DNA from: Tolypeutes matacus
Taxonomy: Eukaryota > Chordata > Mammalia > Cingulata > Chlamyphoridae
DNA length: 64,000 bases
Direction: 5' to 3'
Assembly (NCBI GenBank): GCA_026826555.1
Contig: JAKSZT010000116.1
Coordinates: 724,153 to 788,152, forward strand
Position 1 is the stretch's first letter. Every line of letters starts with the position of its first letter. The translations under genes and the position numbers were made by a program. This document shows positions 1 to 12,989 of this stretch, one piece after another. The notes under the pieces are model-generated. The model was not told where the DNA came from, did no database searches, and saw only the letters and a list, made by a program, of their open reading frames with translations.

Positions 1-925
1 ATCAGCCCCGGTGCCCATCAACAGACGAATGGATAAGCAAAATGTGGCACATACATACAATGGAATATTACTCAGCGGTAAGAAGGAACAAAGTGCTAAC
101 ACATGGAATAACGTGGATGAATCTTGAAGACCTTATGTTGAGTGAAGCAAGCCAGGCACTGAAGGATGAACAGTATATGACCTCACTGATCTGAACTGAG
201 GAAAGTGAGCAGTCTCTGAGAACCATTGTCTGAAAGATAGGTTAACAAAGGAGAGTAAGAGAAGAGCAGGCTTTGAGCCATCTCCCATATGGACATAATC
301 TATGGTAAAGGGATAGAGTGTGGTTGCATGTTGGGGGATGGGGCAGATGAGCGGTGGTGTTCCTGGGTTTGGTGGTACAACACTGGGGGGTGGATGGTTT
401 AGGAAGTGCTGGTTCAAATCCCCAGAGCATGCAACTGTGAATCTTGACATTCCATGGGTTAGGAGAGGGGGGTATCATGGGCCCTGGGGGGCTGGGGAGA
501 AGGGAACAGTCAAGATCTAATGGGATGTTTGGTGGTCATGGGGAAGGTTTTTCATTACCTTTCAGTAATGGACACAGGACATGGTAAATATCATCAAAAT
601 TATTTAACTGTATCATCTAAATTGTAAACTATACTGTAAATCACTGACAATGTTTAGTTGCTATATTTTGCTATCTGCATAACAGTTATAACAATGCTAA
701 CAACCAAAAAAAAAAAAAAAAGGAGGGGGAATTAATATGGGGTGGGGAAGCGGGGGTGGTTTGGTATCTGGGAGTCTCCGGCACTCCGTGTGTGACTTTG
801 CTGTGACCTAAAACTTCTTTGAAAATTAAATGAAAAATTGGGAGACAATGGGGATTGAGAGGAGGAAGGTGTCACGGCACACCAGACATCCGATAACACA
901 GTGATAAAGGGAAGGAAAAAGGAGT
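1..925 (+). mobile_element. L1 fragment: ORF2 C-terminus and proximal 3' UTR, inverted
   Basis: On the + strand this matches, in reverse complement, the ORF2 end and proximal 3' UTR of the L1 copies at 10,800-11,750 and 43,580-44,450. Bases 1-200 encode the ORF2p C-terminal signature that reads WYIHTMEYYS in the better copy. A purine-rich 3' UTR stretch follows at 705-760. The match stops near 925, where L1 of opposite orientation starts. All other L1 copies at unit boundaries are minus strand, so this piece is probably the right end of an inversion whose left end lies outside the window. Confidence 0.85.
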
Positions 926-2901
926 TTTTTTTTTTTTGTCTATCTGTTCTACTATCTGTTTCATTTCAGCTGTATTGTCTTCCACATCACTAATTCTTTC
1001 TTCTGCCTGTTCAAATCTGCTCTTATGTGAATCCAGCATCCTTTTGATTTCTTGGATTGCACCATTGATCACCATCATATCTGTTATCTTTTAGCATATG
1101 TTTACAATTTCTTCAGTATGTTCTCCCAGTGTCTTCTTTGTATCCTTAATCTCTTCCTTCACTTCATTAAGTTGGTTCATGATATTTGTTTGGGAATCTT
1201 TGATTAGTTGTTCGATGTTCTGCATATATTCCTGGTTTTTAGTTTGTTCATTGGAGTGGTCCATGTCTTCTTGTTTCTCAGTGTGGTTTGTAATGTTTTG
1301 TTGCCCTCTAGTCATCATTTTATCTTGCTGGGTTCATTCAGTTTATTAGCTTCACTCACTCCTCTCGTGTTTTATTTAATTGGTGGTTCTGTGTGTGTGT
1401 TACATTTTCTCTTTGTCACTTTTTCTTCTTATTTTTTTCCTTGCTTCTTTCCATGTTACCTTGAAGGCAAAAAATTAGTGCCAGAGTGATTGAAAGATAT
1501 GAGAAAGGAAGAAGGATAACAGTAATATTGATAAAAGTTAGAAGAGGGGCCAATAGGACTTAGTGAAATGAATATTTAACTTGTGTAGGCAGTGTACAGT
1601 AATATACAAAAAGTGAAGTACCTACAATGGCCTGGGAAACCAAATAGAAGAATATATATATAATGATTTAGAAAGCTTGAATGATGAGGAGGCAGAGAAA
1701 GAGTAAAGAACAGGCATAAAGGTAAAATCTAATATTAATAAAATAAGAAGCATTCAAAATAGATAGAATAGAAATTGGCACCCTTAAGTTGTGGGCTAAT
1801 GAAAAAGGGTGGAGTCCAAGAACCACAACAGAAAGCTGAAGGCAGAGTGATGAAGGAAGAATAAGAGATAGCTTGAGATACAATATCAATATAGAGAGAA
1901 AATGGGAAATCCCTGAAGAATAAGAACAGCAAAGAAGAGGTAAGCTAGCAGCACCTAATTAAAAAAAAAAGGAAAACAGAAAGTGGGGAGGAAAGAGGAA
2001 AGAAAAGCAAGAGACAACAAATAAACAGATAAAAACCAAACAATCACACCAGCAAGCAGTCAAAGAAAGCTAAGTAGGAAGTGTTCCTTCTAGGGTCCTT
2101 GTGGATCCTCTCAGCCTGCTTGTGTTTATTAATTTCCCTTCCGGGTTATCTCTGCAGCTTTTGAGGCAGATTTTCAGTATTAAACTGAATTAAGAACAGG
2201 AATTCATTTTTTGAAGTGACTGTCTTCTTCTTCTTCTTCTTTTTTTTTTTTGGCCATATAAGGGACCCAAAAGACGTCCTCTGCTAGATTACCCCCTTCA
2301 CTGAGGGGACCCTAAATAGGCTCGGAGAAACTAATCAAGCCCTTCCCACTTCCTTGCCTCCCCAGTGGAGTGAAGATATGAGGCAGAACTATAAAATTGG
2401 TTGACTCTGACTCCTCTGTGGCCAGACCTCAGTTACAGTGGGCTGCTGGGCAAATCAGGTTTCCTCAGCAGATTCCTCTCTACCCTAAGCCTGGTTCTGT
2501 TTCAAGCCAGCTTATCTGATCCCCAAAGCTATGCATGGGTCCAGGCAGCCAAATCCACAGAAGTTAAACCCCTCTACACCTACCTGGGCCCTCCCTCCCT
2601 CAGAGTGTGTTGCCTCAAACCGGGAGCGTGAGTCATGGTTTCAGGATTCATGTTTCAAACCAGCCTTGTCCCTGTGGGTGGGGCTCAGCCATCCTTGTTA
2701 ACCACCACAGGCAGGCTCAAAAGTCAAGAATCTCCCCCGATCACTCCACACCCTTGATCTGCCTGGTGCTAAGTGAGCCAAGCTTCTCACTCCATGTGCC
2801 CACAGCACAGACCCTTAGGCAGGACACTACCCACAATTGGACATCCTCTGAGAGCTAATCAGTGGGTGTCCTTGTAAACCAATGTCATCTTGCCTCTCTC
2901 C
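926..2901 (-). mobile_element. L1 fragment: ORF1 N-terminal half and 5' UTR
   Basis: Minus-strand L1 collinear with 13,545-15,586 and 48,735-50,700. The ORF1 start lies near 1,318, with an N-terminal sequence beginning MMTRGQQN and a Gln/Glu/Lys-rich coiled-coil region down to about 930. The 5' UTR runs from 1,319 to 2,901 and contains a short CTT run at 2,225-2,245. The right edge abuts unit A at the target sequence beginning TGTAGCATTTTCTT, the same boundary used by every other L1 here. ORF1 is truncated by the inversion breakpoint near 925. Confidence 0.85.
1091..1318 (-). pseudogene. L1 ORF1 N-terminus, truncated
   Basis: An open stretch of 75 codons begins with MMTRGQQN and continues as a polar, heptad-like coiled coil (KDSQTNIMNQLNEVKEEIKD). 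ORF1p is the RNA-binding trimeric chaperone of L1 retrotransposition, and its N-terminus forms the trimerising coiled coil. The frame closes near 1,091 and resumes in pieces down to 872. The RNA-recognition and C-terminal domains are missing because the element breaks at about 925. It is the best-preserved ORF1 start in the window and sets the start for the other copies. Non-functional. Confidence 0.75.
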
Positions 2902-5900
2902 TGTAGCATTTTCTTATAAGGAACACCAACGATTTATATTTTTTCAGTTTCTTAACGTGATTGGGATGTGGATTCCAGTTTAACAGCCACTGAACTACAG
3001 TCACCTGCTTTCTACTTAACTCAAATTTCCCTTATTATTTTAAATCAGAAATGATCCTTTCATTATTACATGATATACTTCTGCTCTCAAGTATTTTAAG
3101 AAGTTAGAACATTTAATTATATTCTTAAGTTGTTCTCCAGTATTTTTCTCATATGTGATAGGGTGTGTGATGGATGAAACTAGAGAATGCATGTATTTAA
3201 AAACAGAAATGTGTACCCTAAAGAATCTGCCAATGCAGATAATACTCAGGAAGGAGGAATGGGGGTTGAGGCTAGAGAAGGTTGTTTGACATAGCAGACA
3301 TAAATTATTTTTATACTCTTTGCATGGATAATTTGGTTATAATTTAAAAGAAAATTTGAAAATATTACACAATGAAATCATACAAAGTGGTTGTTTTGAA
3401 GATATTGATTTGTGGGGCACTTCCCCTCACCCTGTGCAAATACAGTCTCCCATAAAGGAAAAATGCTCACTCCCCTGGCACATGCCCCAGCTGCCTGGAC
3501 AGGTGGAGGCCTCACTCAGTAAGAGTAAGCATGGAGCACAAGGAGCATGGACATGACTGTGTGAAGGCCACACTGCTCTCTACACGTGTCTGGTTAAAGG
3601 GCTGTTAGCACCACAGTAGAAGATGGACTTCCTGCTGCTTAATCCACAGTGAAGACCCTTTAAAGGGACTCACATCCATAACTGAGGCTTTGAGTGCTGA
3701 GCAGGGCTATCTCCCTGTCCTCCTTTGTGGATTCAGAACCTATGATGATGGTTTTCATTGGGGCTTTGAGAGTTTGGTTCCCAAACAAGACATTCCCTCT
3801 CTGGGTTGGGGTAACTGCAGTGAACACTTGTTATATTCCAGCTTCTTCAGTTGTTCATCAGCTTTTCCCATCCAACCCCTCCGTTCTCTTCTGGGATTGA
3901 AGAGGTCTGCGCCATTTTCAACACTGTTAAAAATGTGTTGAAAATTTAATATTTAATTATTCTGAGATATATCTGGTATCTGCACCCTCTGAGATTATCT
4001 GCAAACATTACACAATCTCACAATCTCACTTCTATTCTTTTCAACCATATGCCCAAGACTTTCTGGGATTCCTGTACTATTTTTTAGGGTCAATGGCCTA
4101 ATGTTGCTCATTCTGGTGATGATATTGGTGTAGTCAATGCTGTAATGGGAATTTTAACATTTCCTTCCTGACAACAACAGGTTTCATCTTGGCATTGCTC
4201 TTTCTTTAGCTGCCCCAAGATTGTAGAAGGTGAATATAGAATTGGAAACAAGACACCTGAGTCTGTGCCTGAGACCCAGAAGTGGTACAGTAAGAAAAGC
4301 CTCCTCAGGTGGTCAATGCTGGAGGCCAAGAGAAGGAGGGGAAGGGCAAAAGAGTAGGTCCAGGAAGTCTCCTCTCTGTGCCCTGAATCCTCTGCCTCAC
4401 TAGTCCCCAGGATCCATGCTTTTATCTGCCCCTGCCTACCTCCAAACCACTGCCTGAGCCAGGTACATCATAGTGGGGTATCTGTGACTTTATACAAGTC
4501 ACCAAACAATGTAACTCCCCTGACTGACTGCCTGTCTTGCAGGCATTGTTAGACAACAGCACTTCCCCTTCCATCTTACCAATATTCAATTGTGCTTAGT
4601 CTGGATACACCCACAAGTGAATTCACTGGTCAGCAAGATAACACTGCCTATTGGGAAGAGGGCAGCTGTCACACCGTGTGTCCCTAGCTGTTTGCATTTG
4701 CCAAGTCCTGCCAAAGGAAATACCAAAAATAGGTTGGCTTTTATTGAAATTTATTAGGGTTAAAGCTTACAGTCCTGAGGCTGTGAAAATGTCCAAATCA
4801 AGGCATCATCAAAAATGCTGTCTTAACAAGGGTCAGTTGCTGCTGGACTCCTCCCAAGGTAAAATGTTTGGCCTGCCTATATCTCTCTGCCTTGTCCTTC
4901 AATCTCACTTTGTCCCTGAGCTCAGCAGTGGGCCATCAGACACTATTGTTCACACATCTCCCTTATCCTTTTTCCTGGATGTCTTCAGATTCAAGCTGCT
5001 CCATGACCCCACCCTCTGGACTCTCCCTCAGCCTCTCAGGGTTTCTGTGTCTCTCCACAGCTGCAAGAAATCCTGGAGCCTTCTTCAACATGGCAGGGTA
5101 AACATGGCAGCACACTTTCTCTGTTTGTTCCTTGTATGTAGGAGTTCTGCACAATGATTGGGTCCATCCTGGTGCCTGAAATCTAATCAGAGGCCCTTAA
5201 GTAAACTAAAGCATTCTAACAAAATGTGACCTAACTGCAAGGTCTCTTATCTGAATCTAACCAAAATGTCCTACTTACAAAAGGCTTAAACACACAGCAA
5301 TGGGTTAGTAAGAACATACATTTCCGGGGTCCACACAAGACTCAAACGAGGGCATTAAACCAGGGCACAGGGATCAGGAGGGATCTTGTAAGTCTGGGAG
5401 AAATGAGAACTCATGAAGCAGTGGCTGTACTTTGGGTGAGGCCATCATTTAGCAAATTGGGGTGATGACCATCGTTGCCCTACCTCTGAGAATGGTTCAA
5501 ACAAGAACACAATATACAGTGCTTTCTCCCCCAAATCTTATCTCCAAAATCAGGTGTGTAACTCAGAGAGGTGTTCCAATATTCCCATCCCCAGAGCCAT
5601 AGTTCACAGATTTGGCATGTGGGTTGGGGGTAGAAACAGGCTGTAAATGGAAAGCCCCTGTTTTCTTCTCCAGAGAATGGATTAAATTAACAACAGAATG
5701 GGGAAATTCAACCCTTAAGGAGCTCTCAAATGCAGTGGAGATTGTAGAGGCCTGAGAGTTAATTCATTTCAATCCTTCAGGAAGAATAGATATAAATACT
5801 TTTACAGATGAGTAAAAACTAATAAAGTTTGCTGGCAGCAAATCACGTTAAAAAATGTAAAAGAATATTATTCAGGCAGAAAGAAAATAATCTCAGAAGG

Positions 5901-6119
5901 TTCAAGATTCAGGATGGACTGAAGAACAATATCTGTTAATTAAATTAATATATATTAATGACCATTGAATGGATAAAGTAATAATTATATCCGTGGCCTA
6001 GGACATCAATAAAGTGTTCAAATGCACCATAAAATAATATATAGTACAAGATAGGGAAATGAATATGTAGCAGTTTGCTCTCATTATGAATTCCAAAAAT
6101 AGATATTGGATTATGCTGG

Positions 6120-6655
6120 TAAACTGGTCTGTTATTCTGGGCATGATTAAGGTATGATAAGGGAGTTGACTGGGCCAGAGTCGGTAGGGCATTGAGCCCC
6201 GTACCTTAGTGGGTGTGTTCTCAGACATAAAAAGACATGGCAAAGGACAGAGTTAGAGTGGTTTTTGAGGTTGGAGTTCTGATGAGCAACAACAGAAGTC
6301 CACGGGGTAAAGAGACAAGCAATTCACCTGACAATTCACAGCTGGACTTGTGGAGAGAGGCAAAGCTTATAGAGTCTCATAGTCTGCAACTGACCTTTTG
6401 GAGTAAGCGGAGGATCTGAGCCCATAGAGAAACTTAGCCATGAGAAGAGAGGAACTTAAGAAGCCTGAACCATGACAAATGTTTGAAGCTGTCTTGCTCA
6501 AAGATGGAGTATTAGACTTTGGTGAAGGAAGAAATTCATGCTATCTGGCCTGGAAATTGTAAGCTTCTAGCCCAAATAAATACCCTTTATAAAGACCAAC
6601 AGATTTATGGTATTTTGCATCAGCACCCCTTTGGCTGACTACTACATTATATAAA
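6120..6655 (+). mobile_element. LTR-like repeat end present in all units
   Basis: Ends with an AATAAA-containing stretch followed by a tract of the form GGTATTTTGCATCAGCACC...GGCTGACTAATACAG. That layout resembles the 3' end of an ERVL/MaLR-type solo LTR (poly-A signal, then an R/U5-like end and 'aactaatacag'). Paralogous copies end near 19,340 (B), 26,660 (C), 54,290 (E) and 60,415 (F). In D the end is replaced by an L1 scrap near 39,200. The left edge is uncertain and I cannot name the family. It could instead be part of a larger interspersed repeat starting near 4,690. Confidence 0.35.
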
Positions 6656-7099
6656 ATGTTTAAAAACACATTATTTGGTAAGTCAATAACAAATAAGTGC
6701 AGATTTGGCAAGGCAAGTAAAAGTGTTATAATTTCCTTGGTAAATTTTAAAGAATATTAAATAGTGCATCTCATCCAAATAAATTGAAGAAACATATTGA
6801 GCAAAAATTGTCCAACCAAAATATTCAGGATTTCCTGGGTTTTCATTTTGGCCTATGTTCTGGGGCCACCTTCCTCATGCATCTTTGGAAGCTGCACCTT
6901 TCTTTTCCTTCAGAAGACTGAAGGTACCACAGTTGATTTATGGGGTGTTGTTTTTTTCCCATCATAAATCAAGTGCTGTATCACTGCCCTATTTCCAATT
7001 TATGAAGGCACCAAACTGGATGTGATGCTCATTTGAAGCAAGAAGAGCCATGAATGCTACAACTAAAAAAGAGGAGATATTGTTACACTTCCAAAATTT

Positions 7100-7210
7100 G
7101 ATGCTTATATGACTGATATTGGATCTTTCCTCTTTTCTAATGAATGCATTCAATGCTATAAATTTCCCTCTAAGCACTGCTTTTGCTGTACCCCACAAAC
7201 TATGAAGAAC
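7100..7210 (-). mobile_element. Short old L1 ORF2 fragment, repeated in each unit
   Basis: On the minus strand this encodes a piece reading KAVLRGKFIALNAFIRK. That is the characteristic L1 ORF2p segment between the endonuclease and reverse-transcriptase domains. The same scrap occurs at about 19,805-19,905 (B), 27,130-27,225 (C), 39,870-39,965 (D), 54,885-54,970 (E) and 60,875-60,970 (F), so it inserted before the unit was duplicated. It is separate from the boundary L1s. Open frames on either strand across this piece are remnants, not host exons. Confidence 0.7.
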
Positions 7211-7214
7211 AATA

Positions 7215-8622
7215 GGACATTAGAGAGGAAGAAAGAAACACATAAAAAAAACTTGTGAGTGAAGCTCTATCCAATTCCACAACAGTATAGTCTTAAGATG
7301 AAGGCAGAAAATGTAAGAAAATTTGGAAAATATGTTCTCTGACTGCAAGCACTGTTTCCTCAAAAGAACACTCCTATGAATGACACTTCACTTGGAAGGA
7401 ATTTCCATCATGCTTACCTAAGCATGAGGGAATCTATGTAAGGAAAAAATAATGAAGAAAATGAGTTAAACAGTTTGCCCCACAGGGTACTCCTCCTCTT
7501 TAAGTGTACTGAGTGTGAAGTTTACTTGGAAATTCAACCTAATGAGATACTTGAGATTTAATATCTCACAGAAACCATTTGGGATTTCATGAATTAGGGA
7601 GAGCTAGATTCCCATCAAAGAAACATGAAGAAGTAAAACCTTGTGTATATAAGGAATATTGGAAATCCTTCAGCCAGGCATTAAATCTCATTGAGCATGA
7701 AATATTCATACATTAGTTAGTATTGTAATGAACATGAGAATGCTTCTACCTGAAACAAAGCCTCATGGAATATGAGAAAATTGAAACTAGAGAGAAACCA
7801 TATGAGTGTCCTGAATGTAGTCTGGTCTTTATAGTCATTTTTTACTCCTCATTTTACAAGCCATACAGGGGAACAATCAAAGAAATGTCATACATGTAGG
7901 AAAGTTCTCCACCTGACAGAATGCCCCTTTATTCATCAGAAAAATTTTACTGAAAAGAAATCATATATATGTGGGAAAGCTTTAATTCAAATGTCAAATC
8001 TCAGATACAAGAAATTTCCTACTGCAAAGAAACCCTATGTATGAAAGGCATGTGAAAAAACATTTAGGTACAAACCATATCTCACAGAACATGTAAAAAC
8101 TCATAGTGGACAAAAAAAATGAATGTAAAGAATGCAGAAAAGCCTTCAGCCAATAGAAATCTTTCCTTAATTATCAGAGCATTCATTCTGGAGAAAAACA
8201 CTATATCTGCAATAAATATGCAAAAGCCTTCAACCAGGAGGAAACCTAATTAATCATCTGAGAATACATACTGGAGAGAAAGCCTAGGAATGTGATGGCC
8301 GTGGGAAAGCTTTCATTCAGAAATGAAGCCTCATTACACACCAAGAAGACAAACTGGAGAGAAACCCTGTATATGTAAGGATTGTAGGATAGCCTTTATT
8401 AGCAAATCAAATCTCACAGACCATGAGAAAATTCATAGTGGAGGGAAACCCTATATATGTAAGAAATGTGGAATAGCCTTCAGCCAGATGCAGTATCTCA
8501 TTAAACATTACAACATTCATCCTGGAGAGAAACCCTGTGAATGTAATGAATGTGAATCTCCAAAAAATCTCCACCTCCAGTCTGTGCAACTTGTTGCCAA
8601 TCTTTTAAGGAAGCAGCTGTGA
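7215..8622 (+). pseudogene. C2H2 zinc-finger array pseudogene, unit A copy
   Basis: Decayed finger array reading left to right. The best-preserved part is open from 8,323 to 8,622. It holds two full C-x2-C-x12-H-x3-H fingers (Cys pair at 8,374, final His ending at 8,436; second finger about 8,458-8,520) with the TGEKP-type linkers HSGGKPY and HPGEKPC. A third finger has its Cys pair but no His. Upstream, finger-like pieces at 7,640-8,290 are broken by stops and frameshifts, including a TAG right after a finger's last His near 7,713 that all copies share. No KRAB exon was found. Such arrays normally bind DNA; this one cannot make a complete protein. Confidence 0.8.
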
Positions 8623-11518
8623 CTGTGCAATTCAGGATGTCTTTCTCCTCTAGGAAAAGTGCACTTGCAGTTTGTTCTGAGATCTGCTCCTCCCACACCT
8701 ACTTCCGCACTCATGTGTGTTCAAATTGTTACCACTAATTCATGCATCAGAACTCGAGATTTCTCTTAGTTTATGTAAAGATGGGCTTTCCAATTATTTC
8801 AAACTGTTTTCACTCGTTCTTCAGTCCATTACATTCTGGGTAAGCATTTTAAAAATTAACATTTTACAAATAATGCAGCTGGTTATTTTAACATTTTCTG
8901 TCTTTTCTTCTTTTTTTATTGTGGGTTAATATCAAAATTTTCACAATACATACTAATATTAGGATAATTATATACAAATATATATGCAATATGTGCATTA
9001 GCTTACATAAATGTTATTACTTTACATATATATATATATATTTAAAGATGCTTAGATTACCTAAATATTACACAGAAAATACAGGGATTCCCATGTTCCC
9101 CACCTCCCACACCTCACACAGCATCCCACACAAACATCCTTCATCAGTATGGCACATCACGCACAATGGATATACACATCCTGGGACCTGCCACCAAGCA
9201 TAGACCACAGTTCACAATGTAGACCACACTCTCTCCCACACAGTTCTGCATGGTATATGCTGATGTAAAGTGGCCTACATCTGTTGCTGCAATGCCACTC
9301 AGGACAACCCCCAAGTCCCAAAAAACCCTCTGTATTTCACCTGCCCCTCCCCTGACTGCCTGAAAAGTATCCAGGGGTCACCCGCTCCACCTCACTGATA
9401 TAATTTCTTCCATTGCTTGATTCACAATATATCTACAACAGAATACCATTAAGTTGACTCTAGTCCATAAATCTTCCCCCAATCCTGAGGGGACTGGGAT
9501 GGTGATATCCACTACACCTCCAAGTGAGAGAGGGCTTATATCACATTGATACAGTGGATAGGATTATCCTGCCTACAGCTGCAGGCCCTCTCCATTCCCT
9601 GAGATGGCAAATGCCCATTGTCATCTCCTTGCCAGGTGACTTGGATGAGTCCATTGAGCTGTAGGGTAGGAGTTGCAGCTCCACCGAGATTCCATGCACA
9701 CCTGGCTCATAGTAGGACAGAGGCTCCAGTCACTGGAAGTACACCTAAAAACTCCAGTATCACATATAGGTTTGAATAGAAGGGACTGATGGACCATGTG
9801 CAGGGAGGACTTATTTTAGTCCAACTCTGTCACTCTCAGGAGCACAGATTCCAAAGTAGAACCCACTAAAAAGGCATCAATCTCTGTGGCTAACCCCACT
9901 TATGTAGGACTTGGGTGTCTTCAGGGCCCTCAGAAGCCCCTCTGTGTGGGGTGATATCTACTCTGGTGTTCTATGAGATCCTACTGAGGTTTGCAAAAGC
10001 GTTACCTCTGGGATGACCTCCCGACTCTCTTTGAAGTCTCTTAGCCACATGAACTCATTTCTCTTTACCTTTTCCCCTTTATTCAATGTCTTTTTCCAAT
10101 CATGTTGTCAGTTGGCACTTGTGATTAATCCCTCATTGCCAGGGAGGTTCATCCCTGGGAGTCATGTCCCATATTGGGGGGAAGGTTATGCATACCTATG
10201 CTAAGTTTGGCTTAGAGACTCCACATTTGAGCAACAAGGAGGCTCTCAGACTGCAAACCTTAGGCACCCATAACAATAGGATAAGTTTCAATTACAAGAG
10301 CAAAGACTCATAAGGCTAGTCATCAATAAGAAGAACCCAGAAATGGGTGATCCTCTTTTACACACACTGCTCCTGCACTCAGGGGACTGTTGCTGCTCCC
10401 TTGGAAAAAGTGGCAGAGCTCCCCAGTCTGGGAGTTCAGATTCCCTCATTTATTGTGTGATTGTCTACTCACTATGACCATGCCCCATCCCTTGATCATT
10501 TGAACAATTTCATATATCTTTCATGTATATTCAGATGAACTTACTTCCATGAACCCCCCACAAATGATCCTCTGTAGCCACCATTGTAACCCTTTTATGA
10601 TCTAAACATTCCTTGATCATGGAGCACATATAATAACCAAATACAATTAACAGAATAAAGAAATAATAATGATAAGCTTTAATGCAATGGATAAATGCAA
10701 GGAAACTGAGAAAAAAAAGAAACTAAAAATAAAATATAATTAGCAGATTGGGACATTCAAAAAATGGGAAAAAACAAAAAAAATCTTATTTTAAAAAAAT
10801 TATTTTTTTTTACTTTTATCACTGTATTTTCGGATGTCTAGTTTACCATGACACCTTCCCCATCTCATTCCCGTGTCTTCCAAATTTTTATTTAATTTTC
10901 AAAGAAGTTTTAGGTCACAGCAAAGTCACACACAGAATACTAGAGACTCCCACATACCCAACCTCCCTCACCCTTCCCCACTCCATATTAAAACCTTTTA
11001 TTAAAATGGATGTTAGCATTATTATAACTGTTATAGAGATAGTAAAATATAGCAACTAAACATTGTCAATTGTTTACAGTACAGTTTACAATTAAGATGA
11101 TACATTTTAATAATTTTTGATAATATTTACCATGTCTTGTGTCCATTACTGTAATGTAATGAAAAACATTTCCCATGACCACTAAATACCACATTTCATA
11201 TTAACTGTTCCTTCCTCCCCATCCCCCTGGGGCATATGACACTCTCCTATCTTCACTCATGGAGTGACAAGATTCATAAATACATACCCTGGGTATTCCA
11301 ACCTGCCCTTCTTAATCTAACCACCTGTCAAACCTGCATCACCAAACCCATTATATCACTACCCATCTGTTCTATCCTTCAATATGCAACTGTATTCTAT
11401 CCCTTTACCATAGATTATGTCCATATGCATGATGGCTTACAGCCTACTCTTCTATTTCTTTCCCTTTTTAACCTATCTTTCAGACAATAGTTCTCAGAGA
11501 CTGCTCACTTTCCTCAGT

Positions 11519-12985
11519 TCAAATCAGTGAGTTCATATACTCTTCATCCTTAAATGCCTGGCTTCCTTCACTCAACATAAGGTCTTCATGATTCATCCAC
11601 GTTATTGCATGTGTTAGCACTTTATTCCTTATTACAGCTGAGTAATATTCCATTGTATGTATGTACCACATTTTGCTTATCCATTCATCTTTTGATGGGC
11701 ACCAGGGCTGATTCCAACATTTGGCAATGATGAACAATGCTGGTATGAACATTGGTATGCATATACCTGTTCGTGCCTTTGCTTTCAGTTCTTCTGAAAT
11801 TTACCCAGAAGTATTTACCCAGAAGTGGAATTGCTGTATCATACAGAAGATCTATTATTAGTTTCCTGAGGAACTGTCAAACTGTCCTCCACAGTGGCTG
11901 GACCATTCCACAATCCCACCTGCAGTGGGTGAGGGTTCTTATACCTCCACATCCTCTCTAACACTTAGAGTCTGCTCTTTTTTTAATAGTTGCCATTCTG
12001 ATGGGTGTAAATGGTATCTCATTGTAGTTTTGATTTGCATTTCCCTGATAACAAGGGATGTCGAACATTTTATCATGTAGTTTTCAGCCCTTGTATTTCT
12101 TCCTTGGAGAAGTGTCTTTTCAGGTCACTTGCCCATTTTTTTAAATGGGTTGTTTGTCTTTTTATTTTCAAGGTGTAGGATTGCTTTATACATGCATGAT
12201 ATTAGGCTCTTATCAGATATACGGTTGCCAAATATTTTCTCCCTTTTATTTTCTTAATAACATCCTTTGATGTGCAGAAGTTTTTAAATTTGAAGAGATC
12301 CCATTAATCTATTTTTTTTCTTCTTGCTCATGCTTTGGCTGTGAAGTTCATGAAACCATTTCCTATTACGAGGTCCTGTAAATGCTTTCCTACATTATCA
12401 TCCAAGGTCTTTATGGTTTTCACTCTTATATTTAGATCTTTGATCCAACTTGAGTTAATTTTTGTATAAGTTGTGAGATGGTATTCTTCTCTCATTCTTT
12501 TGTCTATGGATATCCAGGTCTCCAAGCACCACCTGTTAAAGAAGCCATTCTCTCTCCCAACTGAGTGGGCTTGGTAACCTTGTGGAATATCAGATGACTG
12601 TATATGTGAGGATCTATATCAGAACTCTCAATTCGATTCCATTGGTCAGTGTGTCTATCCTTGTGCCAATACCATGCAGTTTTCATCAGTGTACCTTTGT
12701 AATATGTTTTAAAGTCTGGTAATGTGATACCTCCAACTTCATTTTTCTTTTTCAATATGTCTTTGGCAATTTGGGGCATCTTTCCTTTCCAAATATATTT
12801 TGTGGTTAGTTTTCCAGTTTGTTAAAATATATAGTGTTGATTTTTATTGTGATTGCATTAAATCTTTAGTGCAGTTTGGGTAGGATAGATATCTTGATGA
12901 TGTTTAGTCTTCCTATCCATGAACAGGGAATATTTTTCCATTTATTGAAATCTTCTTTGATTTCCTTTAACAGTGTTGTGTAGTT
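11519..12985 (-). pseudogene. L1 ORF2 C-terminal remnant
   Basis: Minus-strand frames at 12,504-12,779, 12,328-12,525 and 11,519-11,752 carry typical ORF2p C-terminal sequence: a stretch reading [14 protein letters not shown], a [16 protein letters not shown] block, and the terminal WYIHTMEYYSAVIRNK. These belong to the thumb/C-terminal region downstream of reverse transcriptase. The pieces are in different frames. The endonuclease and RT active-site blocks are absent because of the internal deletion. Inactive. Confidence 0.85.
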
Positions 12986-12989
12986 TTTG

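Larger units (their letters stand above)
2902..8900 (+). repeat. Tandem unit A (~6.0 kb)
   Basis: First complete copy of the tandem unit. Landmarks recur in the same order in the other copies: a TATAAGGMACMCCAACC-like start (2,913), the sequence around 3,690 (GAGTGCTGAGCAGGGCT), an intron-like CTTTCTTTAG tract at 4,200, a TTATTAGGGTTAAAGC block at 4,750, a GGGCATTAAACCAGGG block at 5,351, an LTR-like end near 6,650, an old L1 scrap near 7,100-7,200, and zinc-finger sequence to 8,570. From 2,902 to about 7,200 I see no supportable exon. The orientation is arbitrary and follows the zinc-finger reading direction. Confidence 0.85.

Noticed and set aside
4180..4360. Possible KRAB or other upstream exon after the CTTTCTTTAG tract
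   Set aside because: The tract looks like a splice acceptor, but no KRAB-like or other known domain follows in any frame in any unit.
8919..9203. 94-codon + strand open frame, with similar ones at 23,634 and 41,761
   Set aside because: These lie in the L1 distal 3' UTR on the antisense strand, and their similarity is due to shared L1 sequence.
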